64,000 nt of DNA from Aplidium turbinatum. Taxonomy: Eukaryota > Chordata > Ascidiacea > Aplousobranchia > Polyclinidae. The stretch is from assembly GCA_918807975.1 (NCBI GenBank), contig OU964930.1:15246372-15310371 (forward strand), in the 5' to 3' direction. Below, piece by piece: positions 42,121 to 53,800 of the stretch. Both the position numbers and the translations under genes were made by a program. Under the pieces are notes generated by a model, which did no database searches, was not told the origin of the DNA, and saw only the letters and a list, made by a program, of their open reading frames with translations. Numbering within the stretch: the first letter of the stretch is position 1; every line of letters starts with the position of its first letter.

Positions 42121-42384
42121 TCACTGGAATACTTGAAGACGCAAAACTGCCCGTTCATGAACGCGCAATGCCATATGATCAGAAGCATTATTTTTCTTTT
42201 CTGCCGAAGAACTGTTTATCCAATTTTGTACTACTTTTTTAACTTGACCCCGTAGCTTTTTTAATTCCGATTTGTTTCCGTCATAAAATTCTTTACAAAT
42301 TTTGCAAAATACCACACTAACTTTTCCTTTTGTTTGATAATCTATAGCAGGTAAATTCCACTTTTTAACTGTATCTTCTTTCAC
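42121..42384 (-). pseudogene. hAT transposase N-terminal BED/TTF-type zinc finger remnant
   Basis: 87 codons: a KKWNLPAIDY start, the FCKICKEFYDG Cys pair, and ASDHMALRVHERAV with the His pair, the C2H2 layout of BED-type fingers in hAT transposases. The open frame ends soon after; no DDE core is found downstream on the minus strand within the element, so it is deleted. Confidence 0.75.
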
Positions 42385-42829
42385 GATGATTTATATTCGC
42401 AACGACACCGGTAAACAATAAGCATTCGATGAAAGAAAACTTTTGCGTAACAATAAGCCGGTATTTATAAGGTTGCAAACTTTTTACAGTTCACAAGAGC
42501 ATTGTCAGCGCATAAAATAGCTTGTGTGATGCTCTGGGCTACCGCCGTGTGACACGCAATGAAGAAGCGCATAAAATTTCATTTGATTAAAAATTAAAGC
42601 ATACGGCAATTGTCGCAGCAATCAAAGGTGTGTTGATTTGGCGACGGCAATGTTTTTGCCGTCGTAGATGGAATCACTCAACCAGCATGCGATTAAAAGC
42701 TTAAAGTAAGTGACTCTGATACCACACAACTTGTGCGGTAACTCGTGACCAAACGCTTTTAATCTGACTCTTGTGACGTCATATTACTATTCGACAAACA
42801 AGCGTAGAACTTTTGGTCGTTCGACAAGA

Positions 42830-43615
42830 AAGAAAAAATCGCAGCCCTGCGCGTATGTAAGTTCTAAATTCAACAATTTTATTCAACTTGATCCGTGGCG
42901 TGTGCGATACTTCGCCGGCTTCTATTCTAAAGGGAATGAGTTCGATACTACCCGGAAGCATTCTTTTTTTCTTTTTTTTTAAATTAAATTTTGACCCAAA
43001 GTGCATTTTTGTAGTCAATTTTTAATTTGAGTTGCCTAGAGCCCAATTTTTTATGTTTTTTCAAATGTGAGTAATAAAGTTAGAGTTTTTTTAATTTGCT
43101 GGAATTTGAGAATTTCTCTGGGTAATTTTCCGTTTGTGGCCGTGCTAACTACTGATAGCCAACCTACTACATAATTTTTCATTCAGGCACGTTTTAAACC
43201 TTTCAAGGTTTTGCCACCTTTTCCCATTCATTAACGTGCTGGTAGGTTTATATCGATTTTTGTAGTTAGTATCTTTTTCGTCCCGGACGCGTTAATGACA
43301 AAAAATAAAATGATTGATTGATTGATGTGACCGTGTTTGCCGAACGACGCATTACATTTTTGCTCTCAACGAGTTAGTTATATAGCCTACAATGCTTCTT
43401 TTAAAAAAATGGTAATGGTATGTAAATGTAATGCAACTCAAATTAAAAATTGACTGCAAAAATGTACTTCGGGACAAAATTGAGTTAAAAAAAAAAAGGA
43501 ATGCTTCCGGGGAGTATCGAACTCATTCCCTCTAGAATAGAAGCCGGCGAAGTATCGCACGCGCCACGGATCGAGTTGAATAAAATTGTTGAATTTAGAA
43601 CTTATATACGCGCCT
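42830..43615. repeat. inverted pair of tRNA-like (SINE-like) segments
   Basis: 42830-43020 (+) and 43437-43615 (-) are inverse copies. Each includes a tRNA-like stretch: CCGTGGCGTGTGCGATACTT then GAGTTCGATACTACCCGGAA (B-box-like). The spacer is about 420 bp. Probably two SINE copies, or a fold-back that captured a SINE. Confidence 0.6.
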
Positions 43616-44069
43616 CTCGTCTTTTGCTTTGAAAGAGAAAAAGAAAAAAAGTTCCTGTATAGTGACGTTATGACCGGTCAAATAGTCTTTCAGATCCAAA
43701 GACCGACGCCGGTCAAATACCGGTAGCCACTGCCGAAGAATTATCAAGATAAAGTGATTAAACATGACGATCGACGTTAAAACTGGTGTGTCTGCCGTGA
43801 AACTTAAATTGTCCGCCGAGATAGCTGCTCAGACCGGACACGTTTGTCCGCCGTCAACAAAAACGAATTTCGAGGCCTGTCAAAGACAGCTCTTTAATCA
43901 GCAGCACGTAGTGAATGGAATGATTAACAGCCAACAACACCAACAATCTAAAACTTTACTCAGCCTATCTCGGTAACAGGGCATGCATCAGTGATTCAAA
44001 GCCTCAAATACAATAACCCAAACTTCTCATATTAGTACAGTACTGTGACATGCCACTACTAGATCCCAG

Positions 44070-44155
44070 CTAGCCAGGCCTGTAATATTTGCATTGATTC
44101 AACGTTTGCTGACATTGGATAGATGTAGAGATGATGAGTTTAGCTGTCTGGGGTC
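44070..44155. mobile_element. hairpin element (about 90-bp family), diverged
   Basis: AGCCAGGCCTGTAATATTTG, ATTGATTCAACGTTTGCTGA and, at the right, TTTAGCTGTCTGGGGTC. Confidence 0.6.
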
Positions 44156-44604
44156 TTATAATTATGGCTTTATTGACGTAACTTTATATCAAAGCACGCT
44201 TAATATCTGCAAGACATAACTTCCCTGGGTATAATTGGATTTCTGCAAGATGATGTTGTTTTAGTCATTGTTTTGTATCGTCAAGTTGTAACTATTTTGT
44301 GAGTCGTGTAAGGCCTGGTGCGTTGCACTTGAAATGGCTTTTCCCGATGTAGGATTCTTTTGTGGAGTTTTCTTTGCCCACCTTGCTCTCTTCTTTGCTA
44401 CCTATGAGCTAAACGCATCAAGGCGTGTTCCCCTCACGACCATCAGCGCTCTTGATAACACACCATGGCTGATCTTCATAGCAAATGTTTATTTATAAAA
44501 TTCTTGAAAATATCAGCTAAAGCTATAATATTATGGGTTGTTGTTTTTTTATTTTTGTTTGTAACATTTTCGTTTATTTCCCTTTTTATCTTAAATATTT
44601 CTGA

Positions 44605-45212
44605 AGGTGTTGCAACCAAATCCTTCAATTTAATAACTTACTTCTGTCACAAGTACGTTTTAACGTTCGCGTTTTGTCGCTTCTACCTTTTTCTCGATCT
44701 TTGCTATGCTGACGTGTATTGTTTTTGCTGTGAATCAGTGATGATCAGAAATAAAAACAACCGGCACTGAACTGAAAGAGGCGCACAAAATCCGATCATC
44801 ATGAATGAATAAGTCTGAAAAATGGATGCCTGATACAGCGTTGCCAAATTCTTAAATAGGTTCGTCACCGGAAGTCTCATTATAAATTTTACCAAATGCC
44901 ACAAAAATAGGCTACATGAGATTTTCAATTTTGTTCAATCGCAGTAATAAACCAAAAGTAACACATTGTTAAGTCATGAATCTTAGTCATGAAATTTAAG
45001 CGAAAACGTCTCAAAGATATATGTTTTTGTAACATCATAAATCAAGGTGTTGCAACTGTGCCATATTTTAAACTGATTGTCGTGCTTTGGTAACATGCAC
45101 GTTATAACGTCCGCGCTTTGTAGCTTCTACTTTTTTCTAGACCTTTATTATGTTTGACATATATTGTGTATGTGTATCGTTGTGATGATTAGAAATAAAA
45201 AAAATAAATAAA
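44605..45212 (+). repeat. two diverged direct copies of a about 160-bp retroposon-like tail
   Basis: 44605-44765 and 45044-45212 share AAGGTGTTGCAACC/T, TTTAACGTTCGCGTTTTG / TATAACGTCCGCGCTTTG, a CTTCTACTTTTTTCTAGACC-like line and a GATGATTAGAAATAAAAA tail. The tail with AATAAA and A-tract suggests a retroposed element of unknown family. Confidence 0.6.
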
Positions 45213-46411
45213 ACTAAACGTTTTTTTTGTCGCTTTTGATTGTTCTCAGTTTGGTTTTACCAGAGATGTTTTACTAGGCACAACAACAGTGAGTCAAAGG
45301 TATACTTTTCTCAATGTGATAAACACTTTTTATTGCCAAAAATGAAGATGTGGTTGGATTTATTCTCTGTTTTTTTGTTTTAGTTTCAATAGCTTTTTGT
45401 ATGAAATTTTTAGAATTCATTTTTATTTTTCAGGTTAGTTCAAATTTCACTAGGTTTCACCAATTTTTTGTTTTGTTTTTGAGTTTACTTTTGTCGACAC
45501 CAAATTATTTTAAACTACTCCAGATTTCACCTAAATTTTGTCTGGTTCCAAGCTTATTTTCATCGGCACCAAATCGTTTTAAATTTTGTCAGATTTTTAA
45601 AATTTAGTGGTTAATTGCATCATCTGGCAACTTTAGCTGGACAGAGGATAGCACATATTCTGTGCTCTGATTGGTCAGAACGTTAGTATTTGTTTAAAAT
45701 ATTGAAGGGATTAGAACAGAAATAAGTTTACAGATATGGGCTTCAATAACCACAGTCTCTATACTATTACAGAGACTGTGCAATAACACTAAATTTATTT
45801 AAAGCTTTTGAAAATGAACAAAAAAATACATATTTCCATAAAATTTATCCAATAATAAGCCACTTTCCAAACCAAAATCCATTATTAAAGCACGTTTACT
45901 CCAAACACAGATGAGTAGGAGTTTTGGCGCTTCTATCTCTTTTCAACTTAATTCAATTTCATTTTTCATTGCTGGTGCAAACATATAGAAAACGATGAGT
46001 TAACACGCGAATTTGAGCCAGAATTCTGCTCTCACGCTTTGAAGGAGGAGGCACCAAGCCTAACGGCGTGTTTGCCGTTAAAGGTTTGGCCGTAAAGGTT
46101 CGACACCCGCGGCGGGGGTTTGGGTGCCTCCCCAAGAAAATTTTGAAAAATTGCTTTGAATTTTGTGCATTCTGAGAGCATGTTCAACAAAATTTGGGTA
46201 TGAATATTTGGGTATGAAATATTGTAAAATGGTGCTGTCCGGTGGCATAGCAAAAGGATAAGATCATGTTTCTTTGGCATTTTCGAAAATAAACCTCTCT
46301 ATATTTTCTTGCTGCTAATTCATTAAATTATTTTTTACTTTGCTTCACTTTTACAATGACTAGGTATAGCTAATGGATAAATCACTAATGGCACTTTATT
46401 GTTGACAACCT

Positions 46412-46940
46412 TTACCAGTAGGCCTAAGCTGTTTTTCTTAACAAAGCCTTTTCAGTAGGCTAGATGTAAAGCAACTATGCGGGTAGTTGAAAGCAAGCAA
46501 TCAGTTCAACAACCTTTACTGGTACAAAAATTACATTGGTATATCATCAATCAATCACAGGATTATATGACTATTCAGTGAAAAAAATCCAAACAATGAA
46601 TAAGTGTAAAGTTTAGCCTACTGCACAAACTCAGGGAAAGCTAAAGAAGGGGATGCGAAGGCTCACAGCAATTGCATTATGCTGATGACACCACCAGGGC
46701 GGTAGTTTGTAGCGCGTGAAACATGCGGTTCTTTTCAAAATTGCAGAAAGTTTTGTAATGCAGCTGGTAGGCCTACAGTCAGCTACCAAAGACAGTTGGT
46801 AAATGTTTCATAGAGCATATTTCAAGAATAGACCTACTTATTTGGAAAGACAGTTGAAAAGTTACCAGTAGGCTAAGCTGTTTTTCTTAACAAAGCCTTT
46901 TCAGTAGGCTAGATGTAAAGCAACTATACGGGTAGTTGAA
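46412..46940 (+). repeat. 78-bp direct repeat, two copies 450 bp apart
   Basis: 46412-46490 and 46862-46940 are nearly identical (TTACCAGTAGGCCTAAGCTG, TTAACAAAGCCTTTTCAGTA, GCAACTATGCGGGTAGTTGA). The DNA between is unrelated. Origin not recognised; a segmental or element-mediated duplication. Confidence 0.7.
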
Positions 46941-47425
46941 TTAACAAGTAGCCTAACCATGAGCATGCAGTGAGTATCCAGGCCTGATGCAAATAGCGCA
47001 ATGCAGGTTATCATAACAAGATTTATTGAATTAGCCTACTATTGGTGCCAATAGTCATTTTACAGTAGGCCTAAATAGAGATTATTTACGATAAACAGAA
47101 GCCCTTCTACTGTCAGACGTATTAAAAGCCTTCGTATTCCCTTCTTTAGATATCCCTGCACAAACTGTATCTAAATACAATAACAAGTGTATTAAGATTT
47201 AAAAATTGTTTGGGTTGGGTACTACAGAGTAGGCTAATCATTAATCAACTTGAAACAATTTGAAAAAATCCTGGTCCCTTAAATGCTATTTTTGGATCTA
47301 TGGAAAAATAATGACATTTTAGTAGGTTACTGGAAGTAACATGTAGCCTATCTAAATACAGTTGCCACAAGATTGAAAATTTTGGTTTCTGTTATTGATG
47401 ATGGCGTATGAGCGATCTTTCCAGG

Positions 47426-47707
47426 CTAGATTGGAGGGCAGGAAATCTTCAGCCACTCAGCAGTCTCGTCGTCCAGGACCCTCAGACCATGCGCACCGTG
47501 TGGAGGCCGGTGGGTTAGGCAGTGGTGGATGACATGGTCTGCCGTCTGTTCCGTGGCACCACACTCGCATTCTGATGAAGGAGCCAGGCCCCACTTGTGC
47601 ACAGTGGCTCCGAGAGGGGGGGAAGTCGGGCCAGCTTCCCCCCTAGCAAAACATTGTAAAGGAAAAACGAGTAGTTTTTTGTTTTTGCACTTTTGAGAGG
47701 GGCCCAT
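47426..47707 (-). mobile_element. LINE C-terminal fragment
   Basis: The minus-strand peptide contains VHKWGLAPSSECECGATEQT and ADHVIHHC, the Cys/His motif that ends the reverse-transcriptase ORF in Jockey-type and related non-LTR elements. Only about 90 codons remain. The frame closes with EWLKISCPPI. Confidence 0.75.
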
Positions 47708-48120
47708 TTTTAGTACTAAAGTAAAAATGTACCAACTAAATAATCAACAAATTCTTAAATGAAGTGCGTAGTTCCAAGTATTTCTCAATCATTGTAAATG
47801 TCACTCTCGATGCTTCTCATCAAGAACAAATCATTTTCGTGTAAAGGTAGGCAATGTTGAACAGCTTCAAGACGTAAAATCTGAAGCTGAAATGATTTCT
47901 GTATCACTGAACGGTTGCAATTGTATTGAAACTTGAAAACTGGTGCTGTTTTAGCTAAGCGGGAACTATTTTTGCTTGACAACTGAACCTTAACTTCAAA
48001 ATCTGCGTTGGCCAGGCATAGGAAGTTGTATTCAACATAAGTTATCTGGGAAAGTTAAAGGTATCAGTCCAAGCACGATTAAAGAAAGTAGGCCTAAATC
48101 CTGTATATTTTTTGTTTATG

Positions 48121-48480
48121 GATCATCATCATCATCAGTCATCATCTCCGCCTGCAGCAGATTGCGCATCAACATGAGTTATTTGCTTCCAAGAGTGGCG
48201 ATTTTGAGCCAGTGTCGCCAAGTTGAGTCCGGTCCATGATTGGATGTTGTCTTGCCATCGTTTTGGTTGTCTGCCACGTTTTCTTTTTTCTTCTACTTTT
48301 CCTTCTGTGCAAACTTTGCTGATTCTGAATTATGATCTTTTTGTGGCCGAACAGTTTTAAAACTTTTGATTTTATTATTGCTGTAATTGGATGTAATTTT
48401 GTCATAGTTAAAAGATCTTCTGTTTTCGTGTGGTCAAGTAGCCTTTTGGTGGTCATGCTTCTCATGATGTGATTTTGGAA
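48121..48480 (-). mobile_element. LINE 3' end with (ATG)n tail
   Basis: The minus strand shows the tail of a reverse-transcriptase ORF split over two frames (VLKLFGH, then a basic RKSRRKKKTW stretch and a WTGLN-type ending), followed by a GATGATGATGATGATC microsatellite (48120-48140). Similar in type to 57007-57375 but not the same subfamily. Confidence 0.7.
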
Positions 48481-49636
48481 GGTAGTGAGTTTTTTCTTTG
48501 TTTATGGATGTTGTTGCTTAAATCTAGTTGGAATTCATAATGTTGCCTACAGACAGTGTTGTTCAAAGGTCCTATCATTTTTGGAGTAATTGATTATCTG
48601 TAAGCTTGTGGCATCTTTAAAGTTATAGCCCAGTCAGAGGAAAAATTCTGAAAAATCTAAAGAAAGCTGTCCTATCATCTTGCAAAGAAAATTGACTTCG
48701 AGAGAGTAGTCAAGGCGTGGTGCAGTCAAACCCAATGCTTTACATTACCCTTTTGCAATTGAAGCTCTAAAGACGTTTCTTAAATGCATCAAGTTGGAAC
48801 CAACAAGAGCTTGATCGGAAGCTGAGTCAATGCTAAAGTAGCCTACAACTAGCAGTTTTAAATTTGTGACTGCTTTGCATTATGTGGATTATGGTCCTAA
48901 ACAAGATTCACTGATGAATTTAATGAAATTAAAGGAAGATGTAATCTAAGTAAGAGAAAGCTGAGAAGAGTAGGCTACTAGGCTACTCGCAAGCTAAAGT
49001 TGCAGTGGCAATTATAAATTTAAAAGAAAATGATTTTCTTTTCCTGAGGACAGAACGCTTTTATAACTCCACTTAACTAGCTGAATCATTCGAAGGAAAT
49101 GTATTCTACCGTACATTGCAAAGAGGATTCGATAGTTGTTGGAATTGACAAATGTATCAACAAACTCAAACAATATCGTCGATGAGTTTGAAGTTCCATT
49201 AAAATTTCATCGTATGTCTGTTGTGCAGTTGCGGGCATGTGGGACAAATTTAAACCATTTGTAGGCTACAACAATGACATTTTTCAAGACATTTTGGATG
49301 AGTTGGTACTTTTGACAGAAAGCCACACAGCAAACTTCAGCTGCAAACCAGAACGAACCACCCCATACTTCGAAAGGTTTTTCCCAAACAGTTTTGTTAT
49401 GATTTTTTCTGTGTTCCGGTAGCTACCTCCAACGGTTGCGCTTTGAGAACGTGGTTTTAGCAATTACTGAAATTTGTAAAGAATTGTTTGCGCTCCAGTA
49501 GGCCTATGACTCAAAACCGATTGAAAAGCCCTAACTATACATGTTGTGCATCAATTCAGACGTCCCAAATTTTATCATTTGATGCTGTGATCCGTAACTT
49601 TGCATTGCAAAAAGTCCAGAAAGGGTTGAATTAAAT

Positions 49637-49850
49637 CAGGGATGTCCAACCGGCCCGCGGCCAACTCCGGCCCACAAAACATTTTTGTATGGCCCGCGCC
49701 TGTTGTTGTACAATGTGTTATTTTTGGCCAGCAGACACACAAAATCTTATAAATTCAACTTGCATTTTTCAGAAAAATTATTGTGGCTGTTGGCCCGCGA
49801 ATACTTATTATCAAATCTGGCTCGCGTGGGAAAAAGTTTGGACACTCCTG
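49637..49850. mobile_element. hAT MITE, 214 bp
   Basis: The ends are CAGGGATGTCCAACC and TTTGGACACTCCTG, inverted, with exact 8-bp duplication AATTAAAT (49629-49636 and 49851-49858). GGCCCGCG motifs lie near both ends. Confidence 0.92.
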
Positions 49851-50230
49851 AATTAAATGCTTGGTTGAACTATTTTCGTTGCCTGTAGGCCTATTGTGTG
49901 TTTACAAAGCTTTCTAGACAAAATAGTTTGCCTCAATGACATTTTTGCTGCAAGTGTAATCCAGTGATTATTGATGATTTTTACATTGAACGAAGTTCTT
50001 TTCATGCTGAGGAAAGTAGGCTAATTTCAGCTTAACACGAACATGCGACGCAAGATACAAATTAGTTGTATATTTGCTAAAAAATATTATGGGACCCATT
50101 TTTCGTATTGTTCCAACCATCGCAAACCCCCCACATGCTTGACCTCAGTTTTCATCATCCCTCAAATATCATCGTCCTCGAACACCATTTCAAATAATAG
50201 TAATAATGATGATAATTATCTTTCCTCCAG

Positions 50231-50868
50231 GAGTTCCGAGTCATGGCATACGCTGCGGAAGATCGAAGTGATCTCCTTCGAGCTATCAATGAGTTCCTTG
50301 ATGACTCCATTGTGCTTCCTCCTGGACAACTTGAGAATCCGGATCTCGTCAAGAACATCTCCAAGTACCAGGATGTCCTGGCGAAGAGAGACAAAAAGAA
50401 GCAGAGGAAAGCTATTGAGGAGAAAGGTGAATCTATGACGTCACTGTGTGTTTGTTGCTATCCACGTGAAACATTTTGCAACGATTTCAATCGCTAGATA
50501 CAAAGAATCAAATTGTCAGAAGTACATTGTTTTTGTTTGTACCAACAATATGTTGAACTTTCAATTATCTTCGCAGATTTTGTTTGAAATTCGCGGAAGG
50601 TCAACAACAAAATTGTTTGACTAACTTGCTCAAACGTCATTTCCATTTCCCTCTTTAGGTGAACTCCCTTCTCTTCCTCCCGCCGAAGAGAAGGACCCTT
50701 TGCAGAGGACGAAGCGATGCTTTGGGGGCCTCATAGCCGATGTGAGGCGGAGGTATCCTTTGTACCTGAGCGACATTAAAGACGCTATCAACCTACAGTG
50801 CCTAGCCTCCATCATCTTCATCTACTTTGCCGCTCTCTCCCCCGCCATCACATTCGGGGGGTTACTGG
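50231..50868 (+). CDS. SLC4 anion exchanger exons 1-2 visible: end of cytoplasmic domain and TM1
   Basis: The first exon follows acceptor TTTCCTCCAG and codes [16 protein letters not shown], then [13 protein letters not shown], equivalent to the end of the human AE cytoplasmic domain (FLDCSLVLPP), with a basic Lys-rich linker. Exon 2 (50659-50868) codes [20 protein letters not shown] and TM1. Because exon 1 starts in mid-domain, more exons must lie upstream. The donor of exon 2 is the first of three identical copies (see 50832-50960). Confidence 0.9.
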
Positions 50869-53800
50869 GTAGGTGCTCTCTCCCCTTCCATCACATTCGG
50901 GGGGTTACTGGGTAGGTGCTCTCTCCCCCGCCATCACATTCGGGGGGTTACTGGGTAGGTGCTGAAGAGAACACATTGAAACATCGTGAATAAGTTAAAT
51001 CTTAAAATATTTGAACCCAATTAACAACTCGCTGCTGGAGTCAACTTACTTCAAGCATGGGTTTAGACGATCATCCTTGATGTCATCAACCAGGACTTGG
51101 TGGTCCAGGGTTCGACTCCCGGCCCAGCGCATCAAAAATTAGCCTTTTTTTAATGCCAATTACGTCACGTATTATTTTTTTGTAAAAAGAGTAAAACAAA
51201 GCAAATGAAGCATGAAATAAAAAGAATACGAAATAAATTGCTGAAATGATTCTGATGAAAGATTTCTGATGTAGGTGAGAAGACGGACGGCTTCATTGGA
51301 GTGTCGGAGATGTTGCTCGGATGTTGCCTATGCGGATGTATGTTCGGATTGTTCTCCGGGCAGCCCATGCTCATAGTCGGTTCCACAGGGCCTCTGCTCG
51401 TGTTTGAGGAAGCTGTGTACAATGTAAGATACGATTCCTAATCAAACTTGACTGGGTTGTGTAGCTACAATGATCGTGGGAGATGCTGATTGCGATAATG
51501 TCTAAGCTTTCTGCTCTCCACAAAGGATTGTATAAGGCGTGGAGATAGATGTCATCGGACGATTGGTAGGAACATGTTGTTCAAAAGCCATTCCACCAAC
51601 GACATCACGCTTATCAATTATTTTGTCGTATCCAGGCTTGCACATAGTTGATGGGTTGATAAGAGAATTATTTTTTATTAACTTCTACGGTTCTTGCCAA
51701 ATTTTGGTCTAGACTTGCCAGGAAAGCAATTTACAGAAAGTCGGGCAACACTTTTGCATCACACCCTACTCTGAGAATCAAGGTGGTACGGTTGCGTTTC
51801 CTGGTACGTTCTTGATTTCCCCCGCTACCTGACGTGCTTTGACCAGAACCCCACCCTAGTGCAGGTGGATAACGGATAGCCTCATGACAACCATCACGTG
51901 CCTATTTAAAAGCGATAAATTTCGTTAAAAAGTAACTTCGCTTTCACGCTTTCAACTTGTGACCTTTTGTTAAATCACAGTTCGCCTTGGGCGGGGGCTT
52001 ACCTTACCTCGCTACCCGGTTCTGGATCGGCTTCTGGATCTGCATCATATGCGTGCTGGTGGTCGCGTTTGAGGGGTCGTTCCTGGTCCGTTACGTGACG
52101 CGGTTCACGCAGGAGATCTTTACCGCTCTCATCGCCCTCATCTTCATCTACGAGACCTTCAACAAGCTGGCTCGAGTACGGAATGCTTGCCATTGTTACT
52201 TAGATAATTGCTGATGCCTTCCCGCACCCCCCCCCCTTCGCCTGGTGTCGCGTCACCACGTGAATGTGGGATGGTCTGAAGCGGTCCGGGATGCATTGGT
52301 TCACCTTCCCCCATTAATTTGGGTATTGTTGCAGTTCACTTCAACATCTTCTAAACTTTTAATGTTCAAGTTAGCACTGTGTTCAACTCGATCAGTTTAT
52401 TACAAACATGATAATAGGTAGCCTTGGTTGTACAATGCATTACACCTCATCGTGTTTACAAAGTTACAAGTATACAGTAATTAAGTAAATAATGAAAACT
52501 ATTAATATATGTTTCACCTAAAAGGAAGATCATCAGAAGGTTCTTATTCAAATAGAATCATAAATAATAATTAAGTATATATTGCAAACTATGGATGGGC
52601 ATATAATGCAATAAATATAAGCAAGAGCATTTGAAGCCGTTACTAAAGTACTGTACATAACGAACATGTTGATGTGCAGACCTACGCGGCCCATCCCCTC
52701 CTGGCCACCTACCCCGTCCCCTTGAACGAAACCGAGTACTCATTGTTGTACAATTGTTCCTTCATGGACAACCAGACAATCTTCATTAATGGGTCGGCAG
52801 GGAACAGGAGCACAAGTAAGAAGTTGATTCTGTTTGAAATTTGTGATTGTACCGCCTCCAACCACGTGGTGTCTCACTACAGACACAGAGCCACACTGGG
52901 AATCGATCCGACGTCCTTCGATTCGTTACTCAACTCGATCATATTTGTTGCTCGTTGCATCAGTGAAGCCAAGTACAAGGTCACGCATGAGTGATTGTGA
53001 GATCTTATTAATGAGTGAAATAAAACATGTGGCCAAAATTATATGAGTGATAACCGCTTGTCGAACCAGACGTAGACTACCCCATGTTGATGCTGACATT
53101 AATATTGATGACATTGTTGTTGCTAGGCGACCCTGAGGTGATAATGAACCAACCCAACACTGCCCTGTTGTCCACCTTGCTCATGTTCGGTACTTTCATC
53201 ATCGCCTACTTCCTGCGACAGTTCAAGTGAGTGCCACTACAGTATGGAGCTTGTAGTCTGGTTGGCCGCACCTGGTCTGTCTCTTCAAGCTTATGAGTTG
53301 ATGTTTGTGGCTGACTCATGCGATCACTACGAGAGCGACTGATTTCATTGTTTCTCAACATCAACGAATTAAAGTGACGTCAACTGCTGTTTACCGTGTT
53401 TACTACTTTATCATTTCCTTCTGGTTGGTAGCCCTCTAGACCTGGCATCCCCCTAGACCTGGGTTTCTCAGACCACCGTCTACAACTTTGTGTATCTTTG
53501 CAAAGATTTAAATACAAACGTACCTCCACCAGGTATTTGTGGATCAACTCAAAACTTGGACATTGATCGTACAACGCATCTCTCCTGCATAGGCATTAAG
53601 TATTCTTACTTGCTTTGAAATATCCCTTTGATAGAAATGCGCCATGGGGCTAACTTACTCTGGTTAAAAATCCTTACCCGACTGAAGCTGATAATCATCC
53701 TCAACCTCATTTGTTTTACAGGAACAGCAAGTTTCTGCGCAGTTCCGTTCGGCGCACCATCGGAGACTTCGGCGTCCCAATAGCGATCGTGATAATGCTC

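Larger units (their letters stand above)
39910..43879. mobile_element. large hAT-like element, 3.97 kb
   Basis: The ends are CAGGCCTCGAAATTC and its inverse GAATTTCGAGGCCTG, flanked by TCAAA (39905-39909 and 43880-43884). Long subterminal inverted segments match (40695-40830 with 43610-43740). It retains a BED-finger ORF on the minus strand and contains later insertions (hairpins at 41489 and 41760, and the paired SINE-like segments). Confidence 0.8.
43885..50230. other. intergenic region upstream of the SLC4 gene
   Basis: Apart from the repeats listed separately I see no supported gene. The N-terminal cytoplasmic exons expected for an anion exchanger are not recognisable here; they may lie in a first part beyond recognition, or be absent. 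A hydrophobic frame at 44465-44770 overlaps the retroposon-like repeat and is not accepted. Confidence 0.4.

Noticed and set aside
44465-44770. Small membrane protein of 101 codons
   Set aside because: Overlaps a repeated retroposon-like tail; hydrophobicity follows from T-rich DNA; no splice or homology support.
45741-45776. Short perfect hairpin around CACAGTCTCTATACTATTAC
   Set aside because: Single small stem of 13 bp, no repeat in the window; could be chance.
49237-49422. Missing N-terminal exon of the anion exchanger
   Set aside because: The peptide (MWDKFKPFVGYNNDIF) has no similarity to AE cytoplasmic domains and lacks a matching donor phase.
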